This document shows, piece after piece, positions 1 to 6,771 of a stretch of DNA of 15,419 nucleotides. The notes beneath the pieces were generated by a model. That model saw nothing but the letters and a program-made list of their open reading frames with translations, was not told the origin of the DNA and ran no database searches. The translations under genes and the position numbers were made by a program. Location of the stretch: contig JACNFI010000296.1 of the NCBI GenBank assembly GCA_014384665.1, positions 1-15,419 on the forward strand, given 5' to 3'. Each line of letters begins with the position of its first letter. Within the stretch, counting starts at the first letter, position 1. The DNA is from Candidatus Cloacimonadota bacterium. Its GTDB lineage: Bacteria; Cloacimonadota; Cloacimonadia; JGIOTU-2.

Positions 1-1317
1 AACAAACGAGAAGATATTAAAAAATCAAAACTACCACGATTGAAACAAGTGATAGAAATACTTATGACAGAAAAATGGGATAATTTCTGCGATTCCCGTT
101 TTCAAAAGTATTATAATGCTAATAAAGATAAATATTTTACAGATGACAAATTTAGAGTATCATACATTTATTTCCCCAATGATACATCCAATATTGAAGT
201 ATCAGAAGAAGAAGCTATTCAGTATTTCGAAAGTAATTTAGAAAAAATTATTACACCCAAAAAAGTAAAGTTAGAAACCATTTTTTTACCATACTCGCAA
301 GATATACAACAAACCATTTACGATATTCAATCAGCAATATCAGATTCAGTAAGTCCCTCTTTTTTATCACAGATATATTACCACCCTCATAAAATGAGCA
401 ATAATCAAAATAATTTTCTGAACTATGATCAGTTGGATGAAGAAATCCAAGCAGTAATTGATACATTAAAACTGGGCGGAATAAGTTCTCCAATTTATAC
501 AAATGAAGGTTGTTTTATTATTAAGCTATTAGAAAAGCAAGAGTCATTTCTGCAAGATTTTCAGGAACAGAAAGAAGATATTTTATCTGAAATCAAATCG
601 CAAAAAGCTGATAGTATAAATTTCAATAATATTACAACTATCTTTGATTCAATAAATTCTGTGAATGACTCTTTATTACAAAAATATGAGATTCAATTAC
701 ATCTATCTGATTATTTTGTTATTAAAAATGATTCAATACTGATTGATAGTTTCTTATGTATAAGGCAAAGTGATTTTGGTTTGTTGAGAAATACCAGAAT
801 AGGTAGAAAGGTAGAAAAAATTTTTATGGTAAAAAATGGTTATGCAATTCTTTTTTTGAAAGATAAAATTCCTAAAAAGAAAATTGTTGGTTATGAATCT
901 TATGTTCTTGCCAAAGATGAATTTTCTGAAATGATAAGGTATGAAGAATGCAAGATATTTACTGATTATTTAGTTCAGCTAACGAAAAATGAAGAAGATA
1001 AAATTTTGTTATCTGTATTTGCTGGTATGAAGGAGACAGATTGGCTCACATATTTTGATAAAATTAATAATCTAAAAAACAGCTCAATTATTTTACGAGA
1101 TGCGTTTTCTCATGATATTGGAACTTATAGTCATCCTATAAGATTTAATGAAAATGGATTTGGCTTCTACTATATTGTGGATAAAGAAATTGTAACTCTT
1201 GAGGATTTTCTTCCTATAAAAGAACAATATCGTGAGGAATATATTAATACTAAATTTAATGAATGGTTTGAGAATTATAAGATTGAGAAGCAGGTAAAGA
1301 TATTTGAAGAATTGTAA
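1..1317 (+). CDS. Parvulin-type peptidyl-prolyl isomerase / SurA-PpiD-like foldase, 5' end outside window
   Basis: The frame is open from base 1 (the first in-frame candidate start, TTG at 40, has open codons before it), so the gene begins upstream; 438 codons are visible, ending at TAA 1315-1317. Codons about 88-177 resemble a rotamase (PpiC) domain: a strand 'VKLETIFLPY', a helical stretch, then 'LGGISSPIYTNEGCFIIKL', which matches the family's 'G.iS.PV.t..G.hIi.l' ending. A second similar ending, 'GTYSHPIRFNENGFGFYYIV', lies near the C-terminus, so there are probably at least two degenerate parvulin modules, followed by a charged helical tail. Known for the family: such proteins chaperone outer-membrane or secreted proteins in the periplasm. 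The signal peptide expected at the N-terminus is not in view. It converges on the beta-helix gene that ends at 1349, with only 31 bp between them and no hairpin terminator seen. Catalytic activity is uncertain because the domains are divergent. Confidence 0.65.
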   Translation, partial: NKREDIKKSKLPRLKQVIEILMTEKWDNFCDSRFQKYYNANKDKYFTDDKFRVSYIYFPNDTSNIEVSEEEAIQYFESNLEKIITPKKVKLETIFLPYSQDIQQTIYDIQSAISDSVSPSFLSQIYYHPHKMSNNQNNFLNYDQLDEEIQAVIDTLKLGGISSPIYTNEGCFIIKLLEKQESFLQDFQEQKEDILSEIKSQKADSINFNNITTIFDSINSVNDSLLQKYEIQLHLSDYFVIKNDSILIDSFLCIRQSDFGLLRNTRIGRKVEKIFMVKNGYAILFLKDKIPKKKIVGYESYVLAKDEFSEMIRYEECKIFTDYLVQLTKNEEDKILLSVFAGMKETDWLTYFDKINNLKNSSIILRDAFSHDIGTYSHPIRFNENGFGFYYIVDKEIVTLEDFLPIKEQYREEYINTKFNEWFENYKIEKQVKIFEEL

Positions 1318-1348
1318 TTATTAATTTGTTTCACTCAGAGATTGAATT

Positions 1349-3631
1349 CTACTTTACTAACAGCATCTTTCTTGATACTGCATTGTTACCATATTCTAAT
1401 TTATAAAAATACACGCCCGGACTTACCTTATTCCCATCCTCATCCGTCCCATCCCAGACTATATCTTTTCTAACCCAGAAGTTATACTTTTTACCGTTGT
1501 ATGTTTTAATGAGTTGTCCTCTTGCATTGTATATTGATAATTTATAATCCTTGATTCTCTCATAATCTGCCGAGATAAATGTAATTGTTGTTGATGATGT
1601 AAACGGGTTAGGCTTATTCTGAAAAAGATATAATTTGTTTATGAATGATGTATCTGGTTCTTCTACAGCATTTCCCTGATATTCATAAGCACCAATGTCT
1701 ATTCTGCCATTGTATATTCTTGGGTTACCTGCTAAATCTGTTCCAGGTAAGTTTAGACCAGTAGTATCTGGAGTGCCTGCATCTATGCAGGGGGAATTAT
1801 TCCGTAATTGGTAGTTATTATTGAGAGTATCTACAAACATAGGGTTTTCGTTTATATTGCCCGGTCCCCAATAGTATGTGCCATTCCCGTTTGTTTGTAT
1901 GCCAGATTCTCCACCCTTTATGTCAGTGTAAGATATTTCTGCATAATTTGGCTCATAATTTTCATAAAAGACAATCTCATTCTCAGTATTATCCCAAAGA
2001 ATAGAATTTATCAATTCTATATTCCCATTTTCTTCTAAATATATTGTAGTATTATTACCATTGTTATCGCCAAATGAATTGTTTACCGTAGTAGAATAAG
2101 AATTGTTTCGTAGATAGATACCGGCTCTTTCAGGACCAGAATTTTTTATAAGCATAGTATTAATCAATACAAGAGAGCACTCGTTGGAACAGGAAATTCC
2201 CGCTGTAGTGTTATATGGTGGATTAGTAGTATTATTAGAGATTATACAATTAATAAAAATCGTATTGCTCTCCACTAATTTTACACCTGCCACAATATCT
2301 GCTGAATTATTGGAGATTTTAACATTTTCAAATATAGGATTACTGTTATCCATACAATAAATTCCACCACCTGCACCTTCATCAGAAATATTATTTTTAA
2401 TTGTTACATTTCTAAACATTGGGTTTGAATCTGAACCAATGTATATTCCACCACCATATTGCCCCCCACCATTCTGAATAGTTATTTCTTTTATCTCCAA
2501 ATCACTATCATCAAAAATACAGGTAATCAAACCTGATAATTCATTACCATCAAGAATAGTATTTTCTTCTGATTCTCCTATTATTGAAACATATTTCCGC
2601 ATATTTAGGGGAAATCTTTCACCTGTTGTTTCCGGTGAATATATTCCATCCGTTAAATGGATAGTATTAAGATGAATGCTGTCAGAGGCGATATTTATCA
2701 ATGCCCAGGAGATTGTTTTCATTGGTTCATCAGGGTTTAATCCACTGTTTGTATCATCACCATCAGGAGACACAAATAAATCTTGATTAACAGGTTCTAT
2801 TTTGCTATGTAAGATATCTATTGTGGGCTGACTAACATTATAAAAATAAATAAAATCTTTTAGATTTGATGTAACTGTAGCAGTATCTAGAAATACTTCA
2901 AAGGGTTGGGAATCAAGTACATGTATATCGTTTGAAAGGCCGGCATAGTTTAGAAATATATTGCATCTATTTTCCACACTAAAATCTCCAGCAGATTGAC
3001 TGGCAAAACAAATCCCACCACCACCATATTGAAAATGATTATAACATATTGTATTATTTGATAAAGAGATATTACTCTGCCAACAATAAATTCCACCTCC
3101 AGTGTTACTTCTGATAACAGTGCTATCAATCTTAACATTTGCGATTTTACAATAAATTCCTCCACCAACAAAGGCAGAGTTTTCCATTATATGACAGTGC
3201 TTTATCTTAGGAGTAGAATCCTTACAAAATATACCTCCACCACAATACCAGTTAAAAATATCTATTGTTCCAGTTCCACTTGTTATAGTAAATCCAGAAA
3301 GAACTGCCGTGCTATCCTCTCCACTATTAAATTTTACTACACTTCCACTTTGATTCCCATCTATTATAGTTGAATCAATATAAGAATTATCCCCTGTGGT
3401 AAGATATTTACTAGCAACAGTTATATCTTTTCCATTATAGTCTATATTTTCGTAATAAGTTCCGGGATAGACTAATACAGTATCTCCATTTTCGGAGGCA
3501 TTTATACCTTCCTGAATAGTTAGGTAATCTCCTTGTCCATTTATATCTACAATGATTGTGTCTGAAAGAAGTAGAGAAAATGAGAATAATAATAAAATCA
3601 TAAATATTGATATAGTCTTTCTTTTTAACAT
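1349..3631 (-). CDS. Secreted protein with two right-handed beta-helix modules and C-terminal sorting/FlgD-Ig domain
   Basis: I place the start at ATG 3631 (760 aa) rather than a possible ATG at 3700, because GGAG lies six bases upstream and a good signal peptide follows (MLKRKTISIFMILLLFSFSL). The 23 residues gained from 3700 would be a translation of a palindromic repeat. Residues about 25-280 form a first pectin-lyase-like helix opening with 'GDYLTIQEGI' and 'VLVYPGTY', with rungs marked by 'GGGI(F/Y)C'. Near residue 284 'DLFVSPDGDDTNSG' opens a second helix of DUF1565 type. 'SPCIDAGTPD' (613-622) and 'GRIDIGAYEY' close it. The last 90 residues are the sorting/Ig domain ('LFQNKPNPF', 'IYNARGQL', 'VWDGTDEDG', 'GVYFYKL'). 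The role is extracellular, perhaps polysaccharide binding or cleavage, or adhesion; no catalytic site can be named. It is a paralogue of the upstream gene at 3719-5938 and probably its operon partner. Confidence 0.85.
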   Translation of the reverse strand: MLKRKTISIFMILLLFSFSLLLSDTIIVDINGQGDYLTIQEGINASENGDTVLVYPGTYYENIDYNGKDITVASKYLTTGDNSYIDSTIIDGNQSGSVVKFNSGEDSTAVLSGFTITSGTGTIDIFNWYCGGGIFCKDSTPKIKHCHIMENSAFVGGGIYCKIANVKIDSTVIRSNTGGGIYCWQSNISLSNNTICYNHFQYGGGGICFASQSAGDFSVENRCNIFLNYAGLSNDIHVLDSQPFEVFLDTATVTSNLKDFIYFYNVSQPTIDILHSKIEPVNQDLFVSPDGDDTNSGLNPDEPMKTISWALINIASDSIHLNTIHLTDGIYSPETTGERFPLNMRKYVSIIGESEENTILDGNELSGLITCIFDDSDLEIKEITIQNGGGQYGGGIYIGSDSNPMFRNVTIKNNISDEGAGGGIYCMDNSNPIFENVKISNNSADIVAGVKLVESNTIFINCIISNNTTNPPYNTTAGISCSNECSLVLINTMLIKNSGPERAGIYLRNNSYSTTVNNSFGDNNGNNTTIYLEENGNIELINSILWDNTENEIVFYENYEPNYAEISYTDIKGGESGIQTNGNGTYYWGPGNINENPMFVDTLNNNYQLRNNSPCIDAGTPDTTGLNLPGTDLAGNPRIYNGRIDIGAYEYQGNAVEEPDTSFINKLYLFQNKPNPFTSSTTITFISADYERIKDYKLSIYNARGQLIKTYNGKKYNFWVRKDIVWDGTDEDGNKVSPGVYFYKLEYGNNAVSRKMLLVK

Positions 3632-3637
3632 AAGTTG

Positions 3638-3641
3638 CTCC
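3638..3641 (-). promoter_or_regulatory. Ribosome-binding site GGAG deciding the start at 3631
   Basis: On the minus strand GGAG is followed by six bases and then ATG at 3631. This supports 3631 over the longer in-frame start at 3700, whose upstream region is the coding end of the neighbouring gene. Confidence 0.7.
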
Positions 3642-3653
3642 AAAGTAAAAATA

Positions 3654-3709
3654 TGGAGTGCATCAACCGTGTTGATGCAGTAAAGCAGTGACACGGTCAC
3701 TGCACTCCA
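3654..3709. repeat. Nested palindromic element (outer stem enclosing two hairpins)
   Basis: A 9-bp outer inverted repeat, TGGAGTGCA (3654-3662) with TGCACTCCA (3701-3709), encloses two perfect hairpins: 3659-3667 with 3671-3679 (TGCATCAAC, loop CGT) and 3685-3692 with 3696-3703 (GCAGTGAC, loop ACG). The two hairpin tips are inverted copies of each other (ACCGTGT at 3666-3672, ACACGGT at 3691-3697). The outer and inner stems share bases, so they are alternative folds, or arms of a cruciform. It lies between two same-strand genes, nine bases beyond the stop of the upstream one. On the minus strand its right arm is followed at once by TATTTTT, so it could also act as a terminator or attenuator. 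The look is that of a REP/MITE-type dispersed repeat; the family is not identified. Confidence 0.8.
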
Positions 3710-3718
3710 AAATGCTCT

Positions 3719-5938
3719 CTAACGCATCAAGACCATCTTCTTGACTGCTGTTTTTTCTCCAGAAGTGAGCTTGTATAAATAGATTCCATTTGATAATAGA
3801 CTGCCATTGTTATCTTTTCCATCCCATTCAATTGACGATTGATTATTGAATATTGATAATTGCTTTACCAGTTGTCCTTTGATGTTATAGATGTTTATCT
3901 CTGCGTCCTTTGTGTTCTTTGTGGTTGAAAAACATATTGTAGTTGAAGACCTTACAGGATTCGGATAGTTTTGATAAAGAGCAAATCTCTGGGAAATTTC
4001 TGGTGCTTCCTCTGTATTCAATCTTACTACTATAAAATCATCAGGATTAAGATAAATGGGTCTGGGTATGTAAGAAGAGGTTATAGGGTCATAAACTCCA
4101 ACACCGTTAACCTGAGTTACTTCATTTCTGTTATCAAAATATAATTGAAAGGTAAGTTCATTATCATCTCTTGTAGTATCATCTTCAACATAAGCAAGTA
4201 TCTGAACAGGATATCCTTCTACAACACTTGCACCTATACAGATATCATCAACAAATACTCCTATTTCTACAGGTGTTTCTCCATATACTGTATCAACAGT
4301 TACAGGCTGATAATCTGCCTCCTCTTCATAAGTGAAGTATTCTGTCTCTGGTTTCTCAACAGGTTCTTCTTCATCTCCACTGCCCCATTGGAGAATACAG
4401 TCTCTACTAACACTTACAATATACAATTCAGCAGGTTCAACTGTATACGGGGGCTGAACCTGACTGGGATCAATAAACCATTCTTCTGCCTTAATCCATT
4501 CTATATACTCCCATACAGAAGCGAATGCATCTTCAGCATATTGGGGATAGTCCAGAAAATATCCAACCCAGTTTGGTTCCGCTTCTTCCAAAGGTATTTG
4601 TGTGTCTGGCTTAATTTTATAACCATAAACAAGGAGATTGTCGGGATTATACATCTCTACAATATAACCATCAATTGTCCTTAAATCGCCAATCTGATTT
4701 ACCCATCCTACTCCTGGATCATAGTAAAGTTGATTATCCTTATATATAACCCTTCTAAGGCTTCCGTTTAGGATCAGTGGTAGGAAGAACTGGTAAGCAT
4801 CAGCATTATGAGGGTTCAGTTTAGGAAAGGAGATCCAGTTATATCTATCCTCAAGGCTATAATTTTCTATTGTAGCAGTAAATATTCCCATATCAGCACA
4901 GGTTCCATCCGGGTCAGGATTTGAATTGGGGTCGCCTGTGTCTATGCAGGGGCTGTCTTGGAATAAGGAGTAGTCGTTATTTTCTGGGTCAACAAATAAT
5001 GGGTCTTCATCAATGTTACCACCACCATCATATACCCATAAAGGTAATCCTCCTTCTACACAGCTATAATAAACATATAATTCATTTCTATCATCATCAG
5101 GAAATTCTTGCAAAATACTATAAGTGTTTTCCCAGACAATTGAGTTTATCATATATCCACCAGAGACAGGATTAATAAATATACCGATATAGTTTCTTGC
5201 AATTGTGTTATGATTCATTTCAGGATAGCTACCCAAAGATGATCTAATACCTTTACCGTTTTCTTCAATAATATTTGATGAAATCTCAGCATTTGAGTAA
5301 TCTGTACAGTAAATACCATAGTTCTGATTCGCTGAAATAATATTATGATAAATGATTGGAGAACTGTGCCAACAGAGTATACCGCTCTTATTATTCCTTA
5401 TAGTATTAAAACCTATTGCAGGCAATCTATATAATCCGCAACTATATTTAATTCCAATCTCATTATCATATATTTCATTATTAGAAATACTGGCATTGGC
5501 TTCTATGCATTCAATTCCCAAATTGCAATTTCCAATTTTATTATGACTAATCTGTGGAGATGAGTTGGAACAACTAATACCGTCCACTCCATTACTCTGA
5601 ATTGTAAATCCTGTTAGAACAGCATCATGGGTTTCTAAATCGCATATACGAACCACCCCATTAGGATTATCACTATCAATAATTGTCTGGGAAATGTATG
5701 AGGGATCCTGGGTTGTAAAAAATAAACTACCTACCACTATATTCTTACCATTGTAGTTTATATGCTCATTGTAAGTGCCTGGATAGACTAAAACAATATC
5801 TCCATTACTCGCAGCATCAATTCCTTCCTGGATAGTTAGATAATCACCTGTTCCATCCCAGTTAACAATAATTGTTTCAGCGTTCAATATAACAGCACTA
5901 ATGAATAGTGCAATCAATGTAATTATAAGTCTTTTCAT
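3719..5938 (-). CDS. Secreted right-handed beta-helix protein with C-terminal sorting/FlgD-Ig domain
   Basis: 739 aa, starting at ATG 5938 with GGAG five bases upstream. Residues 1-20 are a signal peptide (cleavage likely after LNA). Residues 21-300 are a pectin-lyase-like beta-helix: the opening is almost the same as that of the downstream paralogue ('GDYLTIQEGIDAASNGD', 'VLVYPGTYNEHINYNGK'), then regular rungs of about 22 residues marked by 'GI(S/E/L/Y)C' with cysteines at 123, 144, 189 and 211. 'DYSLFQDSPCIDTGDP' ends the helix near 337. Residues about 360-510 form a Trp/Tyr-rich region starting 'NWISFPKL'. About 555-640 is a beta-rich region ('VEIGVFVDDICIGASVVEG'). 650-739 is the sorting domain ('LYQNYPNP', 'IYNIKGQL', 'IEWDGKDNNG', 'GIYLYKL'). 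Residues 672-680 (TTKNTKDAE) are encoded by a dispersed-repeat-like sequence. It is probably first in a two-gene operon and extracellular. The substrate or partner is unknown. Confidence 0.85.
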   Translation of the reverse strand: MKRLIITLIALFISAVILNAETIIVNWDGTGDYLTIQEGIDAASNGDIVLVYPGTYNEHINYNGKNIVVGSLFFTTQDPSYISQTIIDSDNPNGVVRICDLETHDAVLTGFTIQSNGVDGISCSNSSPQISHNKIGNCNLGIECIEANASISNNEIYDNEIGIKYSCGLYRLPAIGFNTIRNNKSGILCWHSSPIIYHNIISANQNYGIYCTDYSNAEISSNIIEENGKGIRSSLGSYPEMNHNTIARNYIGIFINPVSGGYMINSIVWENTYSILQEFPDDDRNELYVYYSCVEGGLPLWVYDGGGNIDEDPLFVDPENNDYSLFQDSPCIDTGDPNSNPDPDGTCADMGIFTATIENYSLEDRYNWISFPKLNPHNADAYQFFLPLILNGSLRRVIYKDNQLYYDPGVGWVNQIGDLRTIDGYIVEMYNPDNLLVYGYKIKPDTQIPLEEAEPNWVGYFLDYPQYAEDAFASVWEYIEWIKAEEWFIDPSQVQPPYTVEPAELYIVSVSRDCILQWGSGDEEEPVEKPETEYFTYEEEADYQPVTVDTVYGETPVEIGVFVDDICIGASVVEGYPVQILAYVEDDTTRDDNELTFQLYFDNRNEVTQVNGVGVYDPITSSYIPRPIYLNPDDFIVVRLNTEEAPEISQRFALYQNYPNPVRSSTTICFSTTKNTKDAEINIYNIKGQLVKQLSIFNNQSSIEWDGKDNNGSLLSNGIYLYKLTSGEKTAVKKMVLMR
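3899..3926 (-). repeat. Dispersed-repeat-like 9-mer tandem inside coding sequence
   Basis: On the minus strand the bases read AACCACAAAGAACACAAAGG followed by ACGCAGAG: a 9-base unit CACAAAGNN twice, then CGCAGAG. It is the same style as the intergenic pieces at 6521-6540, 6590-6607 and 6731-6760. It is read in frame as TTKNTKDAE between two strands of the sorting domain. Confidence 0.55.
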
Positions 5939-6432
5939 TGTTACTCCATAAGTATTTTATTTACCCTTTTTCCACTTTTCCATCTCGGAGGCTTTTGTGA
6001 TAGGTATTCTCCTCAGCACCAGCAGTAAAACCAACCAGAAATGCCTTTCTACACAGGGAAGAACCAAAAGAGAAAGGCAAATTTCCGAATGAATTTGTTC
6101 TTGCAAATAACATAGATATATTTCACATGAGTAGAGAATAATTTAACAGAAAATGTATGTAAAACATTTAATAAATTGGAGTAAGCTGTAAAGGAAACTA
6201 TAAATGCAAAATGAAAAATAAGCACAAAAATTGTAATTGGAAATATTGAAACATTGTTTCCTTTTACCGATTCTCTCTTTCCCATTTTTATTTTTCCCTT
6301 ATAATGTTATTTACAGTCTGATAATAATGAAAATTATTCTGTCAAATTTTTTATAATTTTCTTTGTGGAATTTCAAAAACTTGACAGTAATAAATACATA
6401 AAAGAAAAAAGCCATAGATATTTTTTCAAAAT
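5939..6432. other. Intergenic region without a convincing gene
   Basis: About 490 AT-rich bases between the beta-helix start and the tRNA. What is visible: the ribosome-binding site GGAG (5944-5947, minus) of the beta-helix gene; a 9-bp inverted repeat TGCCTTTCT (6042-6050) with AGAAAGGCA (6071-6079) and a 20-base loop, which would lie in the 5' leader of the minus-strand operon; and two perfect TTGACA hexamers pointing apart (minus at 6345-6340, plus at 6381-6386). The minus one has TATCAG (6323-6318) after a 16-base spacer and is a possible promoter for the beta-helix operon. A 78-codon minus-strand frame (6285-6049) is hydrophobic and aromatic in the way of AT-rich noncoding sequence, with only a poor AAGGG upstream; I do not call it a gene. 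Confidence 0.5.
6381..6419 (+). promoter_or_regulatory. Possible promoter of tRNA-Phe (-35 TTGACA only)
   Basis: A perfect TTGACA stands 52 bases before the tRNA, a sensible place for its -35 element. No good -10 hexamer is found at 16-18 bases; the region is a run of A with scattered T. Low confidence. Confidence 0.25.
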
Positions 6433-6508
6433 GCCGGGATAGCTCAGCAGGTAGAGCAGGGGCCCGAAAAGCCCTGTGTCCGTGGTTCGATTCCGCGTTC
6501 CGGCACCA
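6433..6508 (+). tRNA. tRNA-Phe (anticodon GAA), CCA encoded
   Basis: A full cloverleaf can be drawn: acceptor GCCGGGA/TTCCGGC (one G-T pair), D stem GCTC/GAGC, anticodon stem GGGGC/GCCCT (6459-6463 with 6471-6475), T stem CGTGG/CCGCG with loop TTCGATT, discriminator A at 6505 and CCA at 6506-6508. The seven-base anticodon loop is CCGAAAA (6464-6470), giving GAA at 6466-6468. The base before the anticodon (position 33) is C where nearly all tRNAs have U. Everything else is regular, so the gene is probably functional. It stands alone. Confidence 0.95.
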
Positions 6509-6520
6509 TTTCTTGATTTT

Positions 6521-6607
6521 CACCGCAGAGTCGCAGAGGAATTTTAGATGCACAAAAAATAATAAAATAAAATAATTTTCTTTGTTTCGTTGTGCCTTTG
6601 TGGTTAA
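6521..6607 (+). repeat. Imperfect palindromic repeat of the CACCGCAGAG / CTTTGTGGTTAA type
   Basis: Bases 6522-6536 (ACCGCAGAGTCGCAG) pair with 6590-6604 (TTGTGCCTTTGTGGT) at 14 of 15 positions. Ten pairs are Watson-Crick and four are G-U, so the stem forms only in RNA read from the + strand. The loop is 53 bases, very A+T rich. It begins 13 bases after tRNA-Phe and could shape the 3' trailer of the tRNA transcript or a read-through message to pdxA. The sequence style matches short repeats I know from many environmental bacterial genomes; the function is unknown. Confidence 0.7.
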
Positions 6608-6652
6608 TCAATTTTCAGATGAAACATTCATGTCCCGAAAAAATTTGTGACA

Positions 6653-6684
6653 CCCCATTAAATTGGAAAAGAGATTTAACGGGG
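6653..6684. repeat. Imperfect inverted repeat (hairpin)
   Basis: CCCCATTAAAT (6653-6663) faces ATTTAACGGGG (6674-6684) with one mismatch and a 10-base loop. There is no T-run after it on the + strand, so it is not a standard terminator. It lies inside the repeat mosaic between tRNA-Phe and pdxA. Confidence 0.55.
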
Positions 6685-6730
6685 CAGGCAAAGGAGTATG
6701 AAAATAGCATTTGAGTAGAGTTATCAGATA

Positions 6731-6760
6731 TTCTCTGCGAACTCTGCGTCTCTGCGGTGA
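6731..6760 (-). repeat. Inverted copy of the CACCGCAGAG repeat, ending at the pdxA ribosome-binding site
   Basis: On the minus strand, reading from 6759, this is CACCGCAGAGACGCAGAG and then TTCGCAGAGAA. It matches the left copy (6521-6538) at 17 of 18 positions in opposite orientation. The two copies thus bracket a segment of about 240 bases like the ends of a small mobile or composite repeat. The last bases of this copy (GTGA) run into GAGGT, the likely ribosome-binding site of pdxA. Confidence 0.7.
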
Positions 6761-6763
6761 GGT
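6759..6763 (+). promoter_or_regulatory. Ribosome-binding site GAGGT of pdxA
   Basis: GAGGT stands eight bases before ATG 6772 and selects that start over an in-frame GTG at 6757, which lies inside the repeat. The first two bases (GA) belong to the repeat copy. Confidence 0.6.
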
Positions 6764-6771
6764 ATTTTCAG

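Noticed and set aside
3632..3700. Longer start of the 1349-3631 gene at ATG 3700
   Set aside because: The extra 23 residues would be encoded by the palindromic repeat, come before a good signal peptide, and the internal GGAG fits ATG 3631.
4145..4684. 179-codon plus-strand frame opposite the beta-helix gene
   Set aside because: It is antisense to a well-supported gene, rich in Ile/Tyr/Cys/Ser as expected from the complement, with no family resemblance.
6049..6285. 78-codon minus-strand frame between the beta-helix gene and the tRNA
   Set aside because: Phe/Ile/Val-rich composition typical of AT-rich noncoding DNA and a poor ribosome-binding site; one hydrophobic stretch is not enough evidence.
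6311..6553. 80-codon minus-strand frame
   Set aside because: It runs antisense through the complete tRNA-Phe gene.
6653..6684. Hairpin as terminator of the tRNA-Phe transcript
   Set aside because: The stem has a mismatch and is followed by GCAGGCAAAGG rather than a T-run on the + strand.
6614..6720. Short plus-strand frame starting MKHSCPEKICDTPLNW at the first copy of the 14-bp direct repeat
   Set aside because: About 31 codons, no ribosome-binding site, passes through a hairpin inside repeat mosaic; no protein-like signal.
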